DNA from: Proales similis | Taxonomy: Eukaryota > Rotifera > Eurotatoria > Ploima > Proalidae | Direction: 5' to 3' | Assembly (NCBI GenBank): GCA_019059635.1 | Contig: JAGVRJ010000004.1 | Coordinates: 2,294,001 to 2,358,000, forward strand | Length of the DNA stretch: 64,000 bases | In this document: positions 31,566-41,400 of the stretch, piece after piece | How the letters are laid out: each line of letters begins with the position of its first letter | Numbering within the stretch: the first letter of the stretch is position 1 | Program-made: the position numbers and the translations under genes | The notes under the pieces: generated by a model | The model's database searches: none | What the model was told of the DNA's origin: nothing | The model's input: only the letters and a program-made list of their open reading frames with translations

Positions 31566-32426
31566 TCAAGTGTAAACGATATTGGCGGATATGTCGATAG
31601 CTTTGAAAGAATGGGTCAGAGCTCCGGCTGAAACAAAGTCAAGGTCAAGGCTGCGTAGCTCAGGCAAAGCTTCCAATGTTATTCCACCAGACTTTTCGAT
31701 CAATATGTTCTTTCCACTTTCTCTTATGATTCTACAAGCCTTCTGAGTATCTTGGTTACTCATGTTATCCAGCATGATTATTTGAATGTCGTGCTGAATA
31801 GCCTCTTCAACGTCCTGAATGGAGGCGCACTCTACTTCAATCCGAAGTCTCTTGTTATTGTTTAGCAGAGTTGTCTCGATCGCTTGACGGATACCACCCA
31901 TGGCCTCTATATGGTTGTCTTTGATCATTATTAGATCGTGAAGGCCCATTCGATGGTTCGTTCCCCCTCCACATTTGACGGCGTATTTTTGTAAAACTCT
32001 CAGCCCCGGAACGGTTTTTCTCGTGTCCAGTATTCTTATCTTAGACCCTTGTAGAGCACTGGCGTACTGATGACTTTGTGTAGCGACTGCAGAGAGCTGC
32101 TGCATTAAGTTCAGCGAAAGTCGTTCAGCCAACAGAAAATCGGCCGCATTCGCTGTTCCTTTCAGAATGAGCTCTCCTTTTTCCACCTTGTTTCCGTCTT
32201 TCTTTAAGAGCTCGATTTGAAATTGCTCCTTTGCGCAAAAGGAGAGGACTTTTGATAGCGCTTCAGCACCACACAAAATAAAAGGCTCGAAGTTTTTGGA
32301 GATGAATTCGAAGCGGCAGCGACGTTGACGAAGCGGTGGAAGGCATTCTGTGGTAGCATCTCCGCCTGCAGCATCTTCTTCCAAAAATACTTTGATTTGT
32401 TCTGTTGTTAGAGGAAACTCGTGCAT
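31566..32426 (-). CDS. QPRT: Quinolinate phosphoribosyltransferase (nicotinate-nucleotide pyrophosphorylase)
   Basis: A single-exon 286-residue frame starts MHEFPLTTEQ at 32426. It is full length for the family (about 285-300). The N-terminal alpha/beta part includes EEDAAGGDAT. Active-site motifs follow: DTRKTVPGLR at about residue 137, CGGGTNHRMGLHDLIMIKDNHI near 155-176, EVEC near 200, MLDNM near 221 and the SGG loop near 250. The enzyme converts quinolinate and PRPP to nicotinate mononucleotide, CO2 and pyrophosphate, the entry to de novo NAD synthesis. Insects generally lack this pathway. The lack of introns and a NadC-like sequence suggest possible transfer from bacteria, but animals such as vertebrates have a QPRT, so vertical descent is not excluded. 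Flanks are eukaryotic, so contamination is unlikely. The last few codons are also found near 37156-37172. Confidence 0.95.
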   Translation of the reverse strand: MHEFPLTTEQIKVFLEEDAAGGDATTECLPPLRQRRCRFEFISKNFEPFILCGAEALSKVLSFCAKEQFQIELLKKDGNKVEKGELILKGTANAADFLLAERLSLNLMQQLSAVATQSHQYASALQGSKIRILDTRKTVPGLRVLQKYAVKCGGGTNHRMGLHDLIMIKDNHIEAMGGIRQAIETTLLNNNKRLRIEVECASIQDVEEAIQHDIQIIMLDNMSNQDTQKACRIIRESGKNILIEKSGGITLEALPELRSLDLDFVSAGALTHSFKAIDISANIVYT

Positions 32427-32836
32427 TATCGTCAAAAAAATCGTTTGAATTCACCAGCTTACAAGGAATATGGACAATGCACAGATTTATTTTCTTGGCA
32501 AGTTTTTTTCTACCGAGTTAGCGAATCCGATGCTTATATCATACACACATATCACAAAAATAAAGATAAAGCATTACGAAACAAACTTTTCACTTTATGT
32601 AATACAGGTTTTATCTAAAGAGCCTAGTGAGTTTCAAAATTTAATTGGAGACTCCTCTCGACAAAAGCGAAAAATTCGAGTATACTTGTTTAAGAGACTG
32701 GTCATTGTACCTTCGATCCAATTATGTCTTAAAATAGGATAGGTCATGTACGTTGCCTAGCAGCGACCAGGGCCATGCCAGTGTTCGCGATGGGGAAATT
32801 CATATTTTTTTAAATTAAGTGAGATTCGAAACTGAG

Positions 32837-33334
32837 ATGGCCCTTGAAGAGATCGACTCGCTCATAAACGTCATAGATCTAAAAGCTGAAGTCGAGTTAT
32901 TAAAAACTGATAATTCAACTGAAAATGAACGCATAAATGATATACGCCAGAAGCAGCTCAAGGCCATTTATAACTTTTTTGAACACTTTGCAAATTACGG
33001 AAGCCAACAAACTTTCATTACATACCTTCAAGGCGAAATTTTACCCCCAAATTGTGAAAATAAGCTTGGGGTGGTAGTAATCGGAGATATTAAAAGCCAA
33101 GATTTAGCAAAAATCGATTTGAACAGGTAGGATTCTTGCTGGCGAGAAAAACGCATATCATTCTCATCTTTCTTGATTATTAAGAAAGATCATTCAGCTT
33201 CGGCAACTATGCGATTTGTCCCAAGCGGTCAGTGAATAATTTTCTTTTAGCAGTTCCTTCAAATACCTTTAAAATTCTTAAATGTAGAAGATGGACTTGT
33301 TCTGGACACTGGTGGGCTACGCTATAACTGCTAG
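32837..33334 (+). CDS. Small protein of unknown function, three exons
   Basis: Hand model: 32837-33126, 33185-33231, 33288-33334. It keeps phase and gives 127 residues, starting MALEEIDSLINVIDLK. The first half is acidic and helical, with a NERINDIRQKQLKAI segment. The middle has KLGVVVIGDIKSQDL, and the end reads KIIQLRQLCDLSQAV then DGLVLDTGGLRYNC. No signal peptide or membrane helix is seen, so it is probably cytosolic. I do not recognise the family. The last exon overlaps, in another frame, the first codons of the LRR frame at 33291. Confidence 0.5.
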
Positions 33335-34598
33335 AAACAAATGTGTCATAGACATGAGAAAATCTGAACTACGCGCACCAGGAATTTGTCTCGCCACCGA
33401 TTTAGAAATAATTGAGAAAATTTCGACTGACAGAAAAAATCTGGAGAATAACCAATTTTGCAGTGCCTTTGATTCAATTGATGCATCGGCCTTTTGCAAT
33501 ATTCGTACTACGAATCGACTTCGAATTCATAGAGGAACATTCGACGGGTTCGGAAATCTTCAAGAACTCCGTCTTACTAATACAAGTCTGAATTTCATAT
33601 CAAAAGAGGCCTTTGGCTCGCTCAATACCTTATTAAGCTTAGATCTAAGTGGTAACTGTTTAGAAGATGTTGAACAAGACACCTTCAAGGGATTAGACAA
33701 GCTTAGGCGACTTGATCTTAGTCGGAATAAGATAAAGTCTTTAAAATGCAATTGCTTCACTTTTCTAAAAAGATTAAGCTACTTGAACCTCAATCGCAAT
33801 CAAATCAGGAATGTAAGCGCCAAGGCGTTTGAAGGCATTCAGTCACTGGAAGAGTTGAGGATATTTGAAAATCCACTTGAAAAGTTTGCAAATCTTCAGA
33901 CGCAGGTAGAATATATCAAACATTGGAATTTTCTATGGCTCGAATGGAACCAGCTCAGTCAGTGGATTTTTGAACTAGATCTAATTTCAATAACGATTGA
34001 TTCGGAACTATTCACAACCATCACCACTCAAGTGCCCGAGAAACTTGAGCTACTCGAATGCCTAGTTATTGAATCATGGGGCAGAGATCAAGATGAAACT
34101 TTTCTTTACAGTCAAGCTTTAAGTCAATTGCGAACTCTTCAACTAAAAAACGGTTGCAGCCACAAACTTGATCTGAGCTTCTTGGAGAATATGCCAAGCC
34201 TATTGAAGTTAACAATCGAGAATTACGTTATTGAAAATGCTCAAATTCCTATTTATTCCCTCCTTGATTCAATTTCGATCGAGTTCTTCTGCATTAACAA
34301 TACCCAAGCACAATCTCTAAAGGAATTTTTAAAAGTAGAGTCGCCAAACTTGAGAAAAATTTCAATTAAGAATACAAACCTAATTAATTCAATTTTGGAA
34401 TGCTCACTGGAGCCAATCAAGTTAAAGCTTCCAATGCTAGAAGAGATTTTCATTGAGGGAATTCTTAAATCTAAGAAGCTATCTTCATCCCTAAATGTGG
34501 AAGAGCTTAAATCATTGCGCAGGTTCACTCTTAAGAACAATCAAGTGGAGCTTATGGATTTAAAATTCGATAGTACAGTTCAATTTGATGTTCTTTAG
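33291..34598 (+). CDS. LRR protein, probably 5' incomplete
   Basis: An open frame of 435 codons encodes typical LRRs between residues 75 and 190, for example LRRLDLSRNKIKSL and LSYLNLNRNQIRNV, then weaker leucine-rich segments to the stop at 34598. The first 60 residues do not form a signal peptide, unlike the other two LRR genes of the window, and they overlap the last exon of the preceding small gene. The true N-terminus is therefore uncertain: it may start at a later splice acceptor, or the gene may be a fragment. No membrane helix follows. Related to, but distinct from, the LRR genes at 26630 and 52787. Confidence 0.6.
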   Translation: MDLFWTLVGYAITARNKCVIDMRKSELRAPGICLATDLEIIEKISTDRKNLENNQFCSAFDSIDASAFCNIRTTNRLRIHRGTFDGFGNLQELRLTNTSLNFISKEAFGSLNTLLSLDLSGNCLEDVEQDTFKGLDKLRRLDLSRNKIKSLKCNCFTFLKRLSYLNLNRNQIRNVSAKAFEGIQSLEELRIFENPLEKFANLQTQVEYIKHWNFLWLEWNQLSQWIFELDLISITIDSELFTTITTQVPEKLELLECLVIESWGRDQDETFLYSQALSQLRTLQLKNGCSHKLDLSFLENMPSLLKLTIENYVIENAQIPIYSLLDSISIEFFCINNTQAQSLKEFLKVESPNLRKISIKNTNLINSILECSLEPIKLKLPMLEEIFIEGILKSKKLSSSLNVEELKSLRRFTLKNNQVELMDLKFDSTVQFDVL

Positions 34599-34774
34599 TC
34601 CAATTCCTGAATCGAGCCAATTTAACAAAACGAGTAGTTGATCATAGTTATTTCGGTTTATACATTCTCAGGCTTCTTTTTATTTAATATGACAGCGTTC
34701 TTGAAACTAACAATATGAACAACAAACAATCAACAAAAGAGTTTTTGAAAGTAATCGTTCAATGGTTCTTTGAG

Positions 34775-35209
34775 TTAAAGCTGAGTATCACCTTGCTTAG
34801 TCTCGCTTGATGCTCCTGCTGTAAAGCGATTGTTCAGAAAGACAGAGTCTGCGCCAGGTGTTGCTGCATTCTGATTATTCATTTGATTATCTGTGTGCAT
34901 TCTTCTAGGTCCGATTAAAGAATTCTTGTTTGCTGGCTTAAATATTACGAGGTCATATCTATTTCCGTTGCTGCGCTGTTCCGATGAGCTATACATTATT
35001 TTGGCAACCAGTAGAACGGCAAACCAAGCAACGACAGAAGCGAGTGCTATAATTGTGGACGCCGGATAAAAGACCAGCTCTTCCTTCTCTTTTGAGTGAT
35101 TTTCAACCTGACATCTCTCATTTTCATAATTTGGAACTTCAATTGGAGCAAGATGAGTACAGGCCCCAGAAAGGTTGAGAACGAGGTATGCTAGTTTGAG
35201 AGCAAGCAT
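34775..35209 (-). CDS. Small single-pass membrane protein, unknown
   Basis: A 144-residue frame starts MLALKLAYLVLNLSGACT at 35209. It reads as a signal peptide, a short ectodomain of about 25 residues with two Cys and one NHS sequon, a helix at about 50-72 (ASTIIALASVVAWFAVLLVA), and a polar cytoplasmic tail rich in Asn and Ser. The frame extends upstream to 35275, but the second Met gives the better signal sequence. I recognise no family. It is tail-to-tail with the LRR frame at 33291. Confidence 0.55.
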   Translation of the reverse strand: MLALKLAYLVLNLSGACTHLAPIEVPNYENERCQVENHSKEKEELVFYPASTIIALASVVAWFAVLLVAKIMYSSSEQRSNGNRYDLVIFKPANKNSLIGPRRMHTDNQMNNQNAATPGADSVFLNNRFTAGASSETKQGDTQL

Positions 35210-35420
35210 TTTATCTGTAGTCTGAATTGAACAAAATTTTAAAATATTCGTAAAATTTGAAAGATTCATAAACAATATTAAATCATAAATACCTTTTATG
35301 ATGCTTTATTTTAAAGGTAATCAATAAAAATATTCATAAGGAGACTCTTCGCTTTGTCTTTCATTTCAACAAATCTCATAAGCATGTTCATACAAATGTT
35401 CTCACAGTTGATGGCACGTC

Positions 35421-35906
35421 GCGGAATTTAGATGCCTCAAAGAACCTGATCGAATCAGTCGAGCCGCTGTGTACAGTCAAGGCATTGAGGAATTTGAATT
35501 TAAGGTCAAATCGAATTTTTTCGGTCGATTGCTTGAGACAACTCAATCAATTGAAGTACTTAGACATAGCCGAGAATCGAATCTACAACATCGATGGCGT
35601 GCTTGGTCAACTGAGTTTGGCACGATTCGATGCTGGCTTGAACAACATTCAAGATATTCAATCGCTTGGCCGTTCAAGTTTCTTATTTAGTTTCAAAATG
35701 CCAAGCAATAATCTGAAAAGCATAGCTTCTCTTAGATCAAGCGCCAAGCTTCGCTACCTTGATGTATCTCATAATGAAATTTCCTCAATTGATCCACTAA
35801 ACGGCTTGACAGAACTGCGAGCACTTTCGATTATGAATAACAATGTCTCAGATTTAAGCGTTGTAGCATCTTTGTCTAATTTGATTGAATTGGATGCCAA
35901 CGAGAA
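35421..35906 (+). pseudogene. Duplicated internal fragment of the LRR gene
   Basis: This 486-bp block copies 28063-28548 without a gap and with few substitutions. The LRR frame is open through it and ends at a TAA just after the breakpoint (35911-35913). There is no signal peptide, start or C-terminal cap, so it is a gene fragment carried by a segmental duplication. Confidence 0.9.
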
Positions 35907-36072
35907 TGATTAAAAGTCAATACGATCAAAAACAATTCGTCCCAAAAGAAAATCGTTGCTCGAAATCACGTCTCAAAAAATAATTTCTTCTAGTCTAAAA
36001 TATATTTAATTTCAAGATTTAATTTCCACTTATCACTACATTTATTAAAAAAGAATTGGTTATTTCAAAGTT

Positions 36073-36378
36073 TTAATTCTGATGAATCTTCTGATGAAAA
36101 TATTTCAATTTATCTTGAGTTGCTAAAAACCAGTCAAAAAGGTAGAGTTCTCTTAAATCTTTTTCAAGTGGTGTTTCAATAGAGCTGGCTCGACCAAAAT
36201 GAACCTTTCTAACATTTTTCCTGTTTCTTGAAAATGCTTTATCTACGCAAACGAAATTCAAAATTTGATTGTTAAGCTGTCTTACTGAATAATGTGTTTC
36301 GTCTGAAGTTCTTCCAAAAGCTGCCTTCAATTTTGACATCCACTCGTAAAAGAGAGCTGGAAAGGTCGGCTCTATCAT
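36073..36378 (-). pseudogene. Second copy of the 100-residue unknown gene
   Basis: The frame starts MIEPTFPALFYEWMSK at 36378 and matches the gene at 29880-30182 almost perfectly for about 92 residues. A small deletion with changed sequence near 36097 gives a different C-terminus. The acceptor-like sequence before the ATG is kept. It may still be coding; the altered end and its place in a rearranged block favour a decaying copy. Confidence 0.5.
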
Positions 36379-36495
36379 TGCTATTAAAAATAAGCGTTTA
36401 ATATGTTGATTTCTTTGAGTGGACAATTAATAAATTGAGTTGGAGTTGGCTGGGTTAATGTTAGTATTAAAAACTTCTGATCATGAATTTGATAC

Positions 36496-36662
36496 CTTCG
36501 ATTCGGCGCTCAATACTTTCAATTCGCCTCTCTATCCCATCAAGATAAGCCTTCTGTTCTGGATTAAAGCCGTTTTCAAACTAAACGAAACAGTGTTATA
36601 GCAAGAATAATAAAATACTTGTATGTGAGGCTAACCTGGGACGGTGAAAATTCGGAAGGCAT
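36496..36662 (-). pseudogene. Truncated second copy of the coiled-coil membrane gene
   Basis: Exons 1 (36636-36662) and 2 (36496-36580) of the gene at 30366-30977 are present. Exon 2 is 42 bp, or two heptads, shorter. Exon 3 with all membrane helices is missing: the intron sequence runs into unrelated DNA near 36450. Without exon 3 it cannot make the full protein. Confidence 0.75.
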
Positions 36663-36710
36663 TTTTAATTCTTGTTTTCTTGAATCAAATTTTAGTGATT
36701 TGAGGATTTG

Positions 36711-36947
36711 ATGCGATATCCACAATGCGAGTTTCAATATTTAAGTTTCAATTTTTGTAAACGTGTCATCCAATTCAGAGCCTATTTTTGCCCCCTTCCT
36801 CTTGTGCATTTAGACTATTCATCAAAGTTAGAGCTTGAATGGCTTATTCATCAACTCTACTCAATTCAAAATATGCTGGTTGAATATTTTGTAAAACAAA
36901 TTGCAGCTTGCTGGATCTTGATTCGTTATGAGAAAGTGGATGTGTAA
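36711..36947 (+). other. Second copy of the small repeated open frame
   Basis: It is almost identical to the frame at 31026-31262; the last residues read YEKVDV instead of YERVDL. Status as a gene is uncertain for all copies. Confidence 0.35.
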
Positions 36948-37151
36948 AAACCTGAAAGGACGAGAATACTTAAAATTCAAGTTCTTTTCTTAAGCAAAGC
37001 CGAACCAATAAGAAATAAAAGCTTATCGATGGGGTGATTTATTCCCGACCATTTAAATCGATTGCTAGCGCTTTATTTCATCAAGAAAATATATTGATTT
37101 GCAAGACAATACTTAAAATTAGCCGTAGAGGCTGCCATTTTTACGAAAAAT

Positions 37152-37175
37152 TTTAATCAGGGGTTAACAATATTT
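37152..37175 (-). pseudogene. Remnant of the QPRT 3' end
   Basis: On the minus strand a short stretch reads NIV and two codons later a TGA, in the same context as the last codons of the QPRT gene at 31566-31583 and followed by the same 3' flank. It shows that the duplicated block originally reached into QPRT. Confidence 0.5.
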
Positions 37176-37188
37176 GAATTATATGAAC

Positions 37189-37614
37189 CTAGCGAGCACC
37201 ATGGTCTAAACAAGCATAAACAATTGCCGCTGCCAGCGTCAAGGAAATGACAACTGCATGGAGTATGGCTAGCTTGGTCGAGCTTTCGCTCAATCCTTGA
37301 ATGTTACTAAATGGCTGGATTATTGTTAGTATTAAAAACTTCTAATCATGAATTTTATACCTTCGATTCGACGCTCAAGTCGACTGATTCGACGTTCGAT
37401 TCGGCGCTCAAAACTTTCAATTCGACGCTCAATACCTTCAATTCGGCCTTCAACTCGGCGCCCAAGTTGTTCAATTCGCCTCTCTATCCCATCAAGATAA
37501 GCCTTCTGTTCTGGATTAAAGCCGTTTTCAAACTAAACGAAACAGTGTTATAGCAAGAATAATAAAATACTTGTATGTGAGGCTTACCTGGGACGGTGAA
37601 AATTCGGAAGGCAT
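37189..37614 (-). CDS. Third, shortened copy of the coiled-coil membrane gene
   Basis: Exons 37614-37588, 37532-37361 and 37295-37189 keep phase and give about 101 residues. Exon 2 is 45 bp longer than in the full copy, so the coiled coil is extended (units such as RRIEQLG, RIEGIER, RIESFER). Exon 3 is cut after the first hydrophobic helix by a rearrangement breakpoint near 37198 and ends at a TAG. The result would be a single-helix, long-coiled-coil variant. It may be a pseudogene or a new shorter form. Confidence 0.5.
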
Positions 37615-37662
37615 TTTTAATTCTTGTTTTCTTGAATCAAATTTTAGTGATTTGAGGATTTG

Positions 37663-37932
37663 ATGCGATATCCACAATGCGAGTTTCAATATTTAAGTTT
37701 CAATTTTTGTAAACGTGTCATCCAATTCAGAGCCTATTTTTGCCCCCTTCCTCTTGTGCATTTAGACTTTTCATCAAAGTTAGAGCTTGAATGGCTTATT
37801 CATCAACTCTACTCAATTCAAAATATGCTGGTTGAATATTTTGTAAAACAAATTGGTACAAAGTTATTAGCAAAACCTTCAGAGCTCAAGCCCAAAGCCA
37901 TTCTGTTTTGCATTACAGTTACCACAGCCTGA
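37663..37932 (+). other. Third copy of the small repeated open frame
   Basis: It matches the frames at 31026 and 36711 for about 65 residues, then continues with unrelated codons from 37856, so the right breakpoint of the repeat lies there. Confidence 0.35.
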
Positions 37933-38449
37933 AATTTGGCACAGATTCATCTACATCAGAAAAATAAATAACACTTATAACTCAATAAACTCTAAACTCA
38001 ATAATTATTTGTATTAATTTGTAGCATTATTCAGAGCTGCATTTGTTCTTGCCTCCTTTAAATTTAATTTCGGGGAAACACTAGATACTAATTTAAACTT
38101 GTAATAAAAAACTTAAAGCCTGATAAAGAGATTAAGGTCATTAAAGCTGGCATTTTTTAAAGTTTCGCGGCTCATCTATTAGCATTTTTATAGACCTTGA
38201 CCGCACACATGCATCTACAAAAATCAAACAAAACAACGTGCTCATCTAACTTCTGCGTTTACCCCCTGTCTCTAAGCCCAAGTTTACGTAATCAGTTAAG
38301 CTATAGAAATTACAGACGAGCTTTTTTCTAATCTTCAAATTTCGAATTTTCAATCAGACTGGGACAATTCTTATTCAAGCCGCTTTTCTAAATTTCTTAT
38401 TTGCATGAGGATCTTACAATTGAATTGAATTCTCAGCTGACAAACAGAA
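37933..38449. other. Intergenic region upstream of the cadherin gene
   Basis: AT-rich, with no coding frame recognised. It should contain the promoter of the giant cadherin gene. Confidence 0.4.
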
Positions 38450-41400
38450 ATGAATGAATTGATGAGCTGCCTCTTGCTCATCGGTAGCTTGGTCAGTATT
38501 CTGGCAGCTGCCCATGTTATGGACGACTCATGGCGTCTCGATGAGCTAGCAAGTCGCGCTCAACAGCTTATGAAAGACGAACGAAATTTTTACAATTATT
38601 CAATTGTTTGTGGAGGCGCTGCATACGGTTCACGAGTATCTCTACAAAAGAGCTTTATTGACGAAACCATACCATTCAACATGTCTGGCTTTATTAGGCA
38701 AACTTACTTGGAGCCGATAAGCCGAACCGATCCTTGCCCGATGTGGTCAAGTCTTCCAAGTTTGGACTCACTTGACAATATTCATGTCCGAGAAGACCTA
38801 CAGCCAGGTCAAGTAGTGTTTACACTAGCAGCAACGGATCCCCAAAGCCAGCCACTCTTCTATTTCATCCGCAAAGCAGAAAAAGAGAACGAGACAGTTT
38901 TTCGTATCGAAAATGTGAGGGACGGTAGTGGCTGGCTCGGTAGGCTTATCCTCGACCGCAAACTCGACTATGAAACAAGGCACTCCTATGACTTACTTTT
39001 TTATGCTTTTGATGGAAGGAACCTCATCGAAAAGTACAGTATCGTGCAAGTTAAAGACGTGGATGATGAACCACCTAAGATTGAGCTTGAGCACGAGAAT
39101 TTCTTAATCGAAAAATCGGAGTTTGAGTTTGAACTTTATGAAAACTCTTCAATAGGATTCATTCTAAATCCAAATCAGCCAATCAAGCTTGTTGACCTTG
39201 ATACCAGAGCCTCTCAGCTTAGCATACAGCTTATTACAGCTCCTGCTGGTGGAAGCAGCCCTTTCACAATGAACAATGACGGATTTATTCAGCTTGTCAA
39301 TAATCTGGACTACGAAAGGCAGCAAGAGTATGAATTGAGGTTACGTGTGACCGATACTGGAGGAAATTCGGATGAGGCCATGGTCAGAATAAGACTCATC
39401 GATGTTCCTGACCTTCAACCGCACTTCATTTTCCCTGCCGAGCATCAGTTTAAGCATTCGTCATCTGAGGACTATTGGAAAATCGAACCACGAGGATACA
39501 TTGAATTTTACGAAAAAACCCTGGGAAACGTGTTTGATGTGCTGGCAGTCAGCTCTAATAAGGAACCACTTGGCCCAATTAACTATTTGCTCTATTTTCC
39601 GAATGAGTTTTCAGACAACTTCGAACTACAGCAAAACGCTTCTGGAATATGGCAGTTAGTATGCGTCCGCGAGGTTGAGCTGTCCTACAATGGTGACTCA
39701 CAATTTTTTCATATTGGACTAAGAGCAATCGAATCCGATGGCGAACGAGAGCTTTTCACTGACTATCGAATTGTCATCAAGATTGTAAACGGAGACATAT
39801 GTGCGCCAGTTTTTTCTGTGCCAGTTTTTTATTTTCAAGTTGTAGAGAATCAAAGAGATTTACTTGAGCCGATCAATGTCCATGATTGCGACACTGGCAT
39901 AAACGGGCAAATTGAAATATCAAGCACTAATCCCGACTTTGAGGTGATGCAGAAATCTATCTACCGCCAAGGACGTCTGGCCCTTCGCATGCTGCGCTCG
40001 TACAACTACGAATTACTAAAGGAGCAGCATGGACTGATGATCGAGTTTGACTTGATTGCTCGCTCCTCGAACCGTTCTTTGCACAACCATCAAAGCATCG
40101 CCAAGGTTCAAGTAGAGATCTTAGATGTAAACGAGTTTAAGCCTGAGTTCATTGAGCCTGAGCCGCGCTACGTTCTTAAACCTGACGGAAGACTAGAGCG
40201 TGAGCGGATGCATGTATTCAAAGTAGCCGAGAATTTTGACTTTACAATCAGCTTCAAGGCAGAAGATAAAGACGGCGACGCAAACAACAACGCGCTCAAC
40301 TACGTAGCTGAATATGTCAATCCGGCTGATACATTCGATCTAATATCCGAGCACGACTCGAGAGCCAATTTGTTCAATGTGACCGTGCCTGGCAAATTTC
40401 TCGATCACACATCGAGAGTGCCGATTATTTACCGAGTTCGCTCGTTTGACGCGTCTCAGCGTGATTTGTACGACGAAATCTACATCCATCTAGTCGCTCA
40501 ATCTAAACAGCTTAAGCCGGTTTACTTTGAGTTTGAGAAATACGAGTTCACTCTTACAGAAGGCCATAACTCAGAGCACTATATAAAATTGATTAATGAC
40601 AACATCCAACCATGCCAAGTCACTTTAGTCAAAGTAGTCGATCCATTCAAGATCATTCGACTGGACCACATGGAGCCGTCATTGAGCAAGCGTGAGATCG
40701 AAACTCAGCCTACACAGCTCGACCTAAGCGAAGAGCTCAACTCAGTAAATGAGCTCCTAATTAGCCTCGATCTCAACGAGCGCCACTTGGATTTTGATGA
40801 GATTTTTGTTCGAAATAACTTTTCAAATATCTACCGCGTAGAGCTTGAAGTCAGAGTGAACAAGCTTCTCAAGACTCGAGTTCAAGTCGACTTTCACTTG
40901 CTTGACTCGAATGACAATGCGCCTGAACTGTTGAATCCAACTGAACGCCCAATCATGGGCAGCATAAGCGAAAGCTTTGAGCCCAATTCGATTGTAAACA
41001 TTACGGGCAGTCAAAAGCCGCTCGAATTCACCGACAAAGATTTCAGCGATGAATACGGCATTCGATCTCTCTATTTCAGAGTAAACGACACGCGATTTGA
41101 AGTTGACCAAGAATACATTACAAGCCAGCTGAGCAGATCTCAGGTTCAGTCAGTTCAGATTTTTGTTCGAGTGCGCTCCTCGCCCGAAATGTTTGTGCGA
41201 GACTCGATTGTCTTCCTGAACGTGACCTGTGAAGACAACTACTTTAATCGGCGCTCGGATTCAGCTCGTAACTATCAAAGCACTTTTGCTCTCCTCAACA
41301 TTCACGTTGTGCCAGAACGAGTACCGCTCGCATTTGCTCGTGATCCGTTCATATTCAATGTCAAGGAAGGCCAGACAGGCTTTGTTGGCAATCTGAATGC

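Larger units (their letters stand above)
35421..37860 (+). repeat. Rearranged partial duplications of 28063-31583
   Basis: The block holds, in order, copies of an LRR fragment (35421-35906), the small unknown gene (about 36016-36443), coiled-coil gene exons 2-1 plus the small frame and the QPRT 3' tail (about 36451-37180), and then a second copy of part of coiled-coil exon 3, exons 2-1 and the small frame (about 37198-37856). All keep the orientation of the source. PEN-2, the tRNA and most of QPRT are missing, so deletions followed duplication. Confidence 0.9.

Noticed and set aside
31566-32426. Bacterial contamination
   Set aside because: The gene is flanked on both sides by intron-bearing or animal-type genes, and its 3' end is part of a segment duplicated with eukaryotic neighbours.
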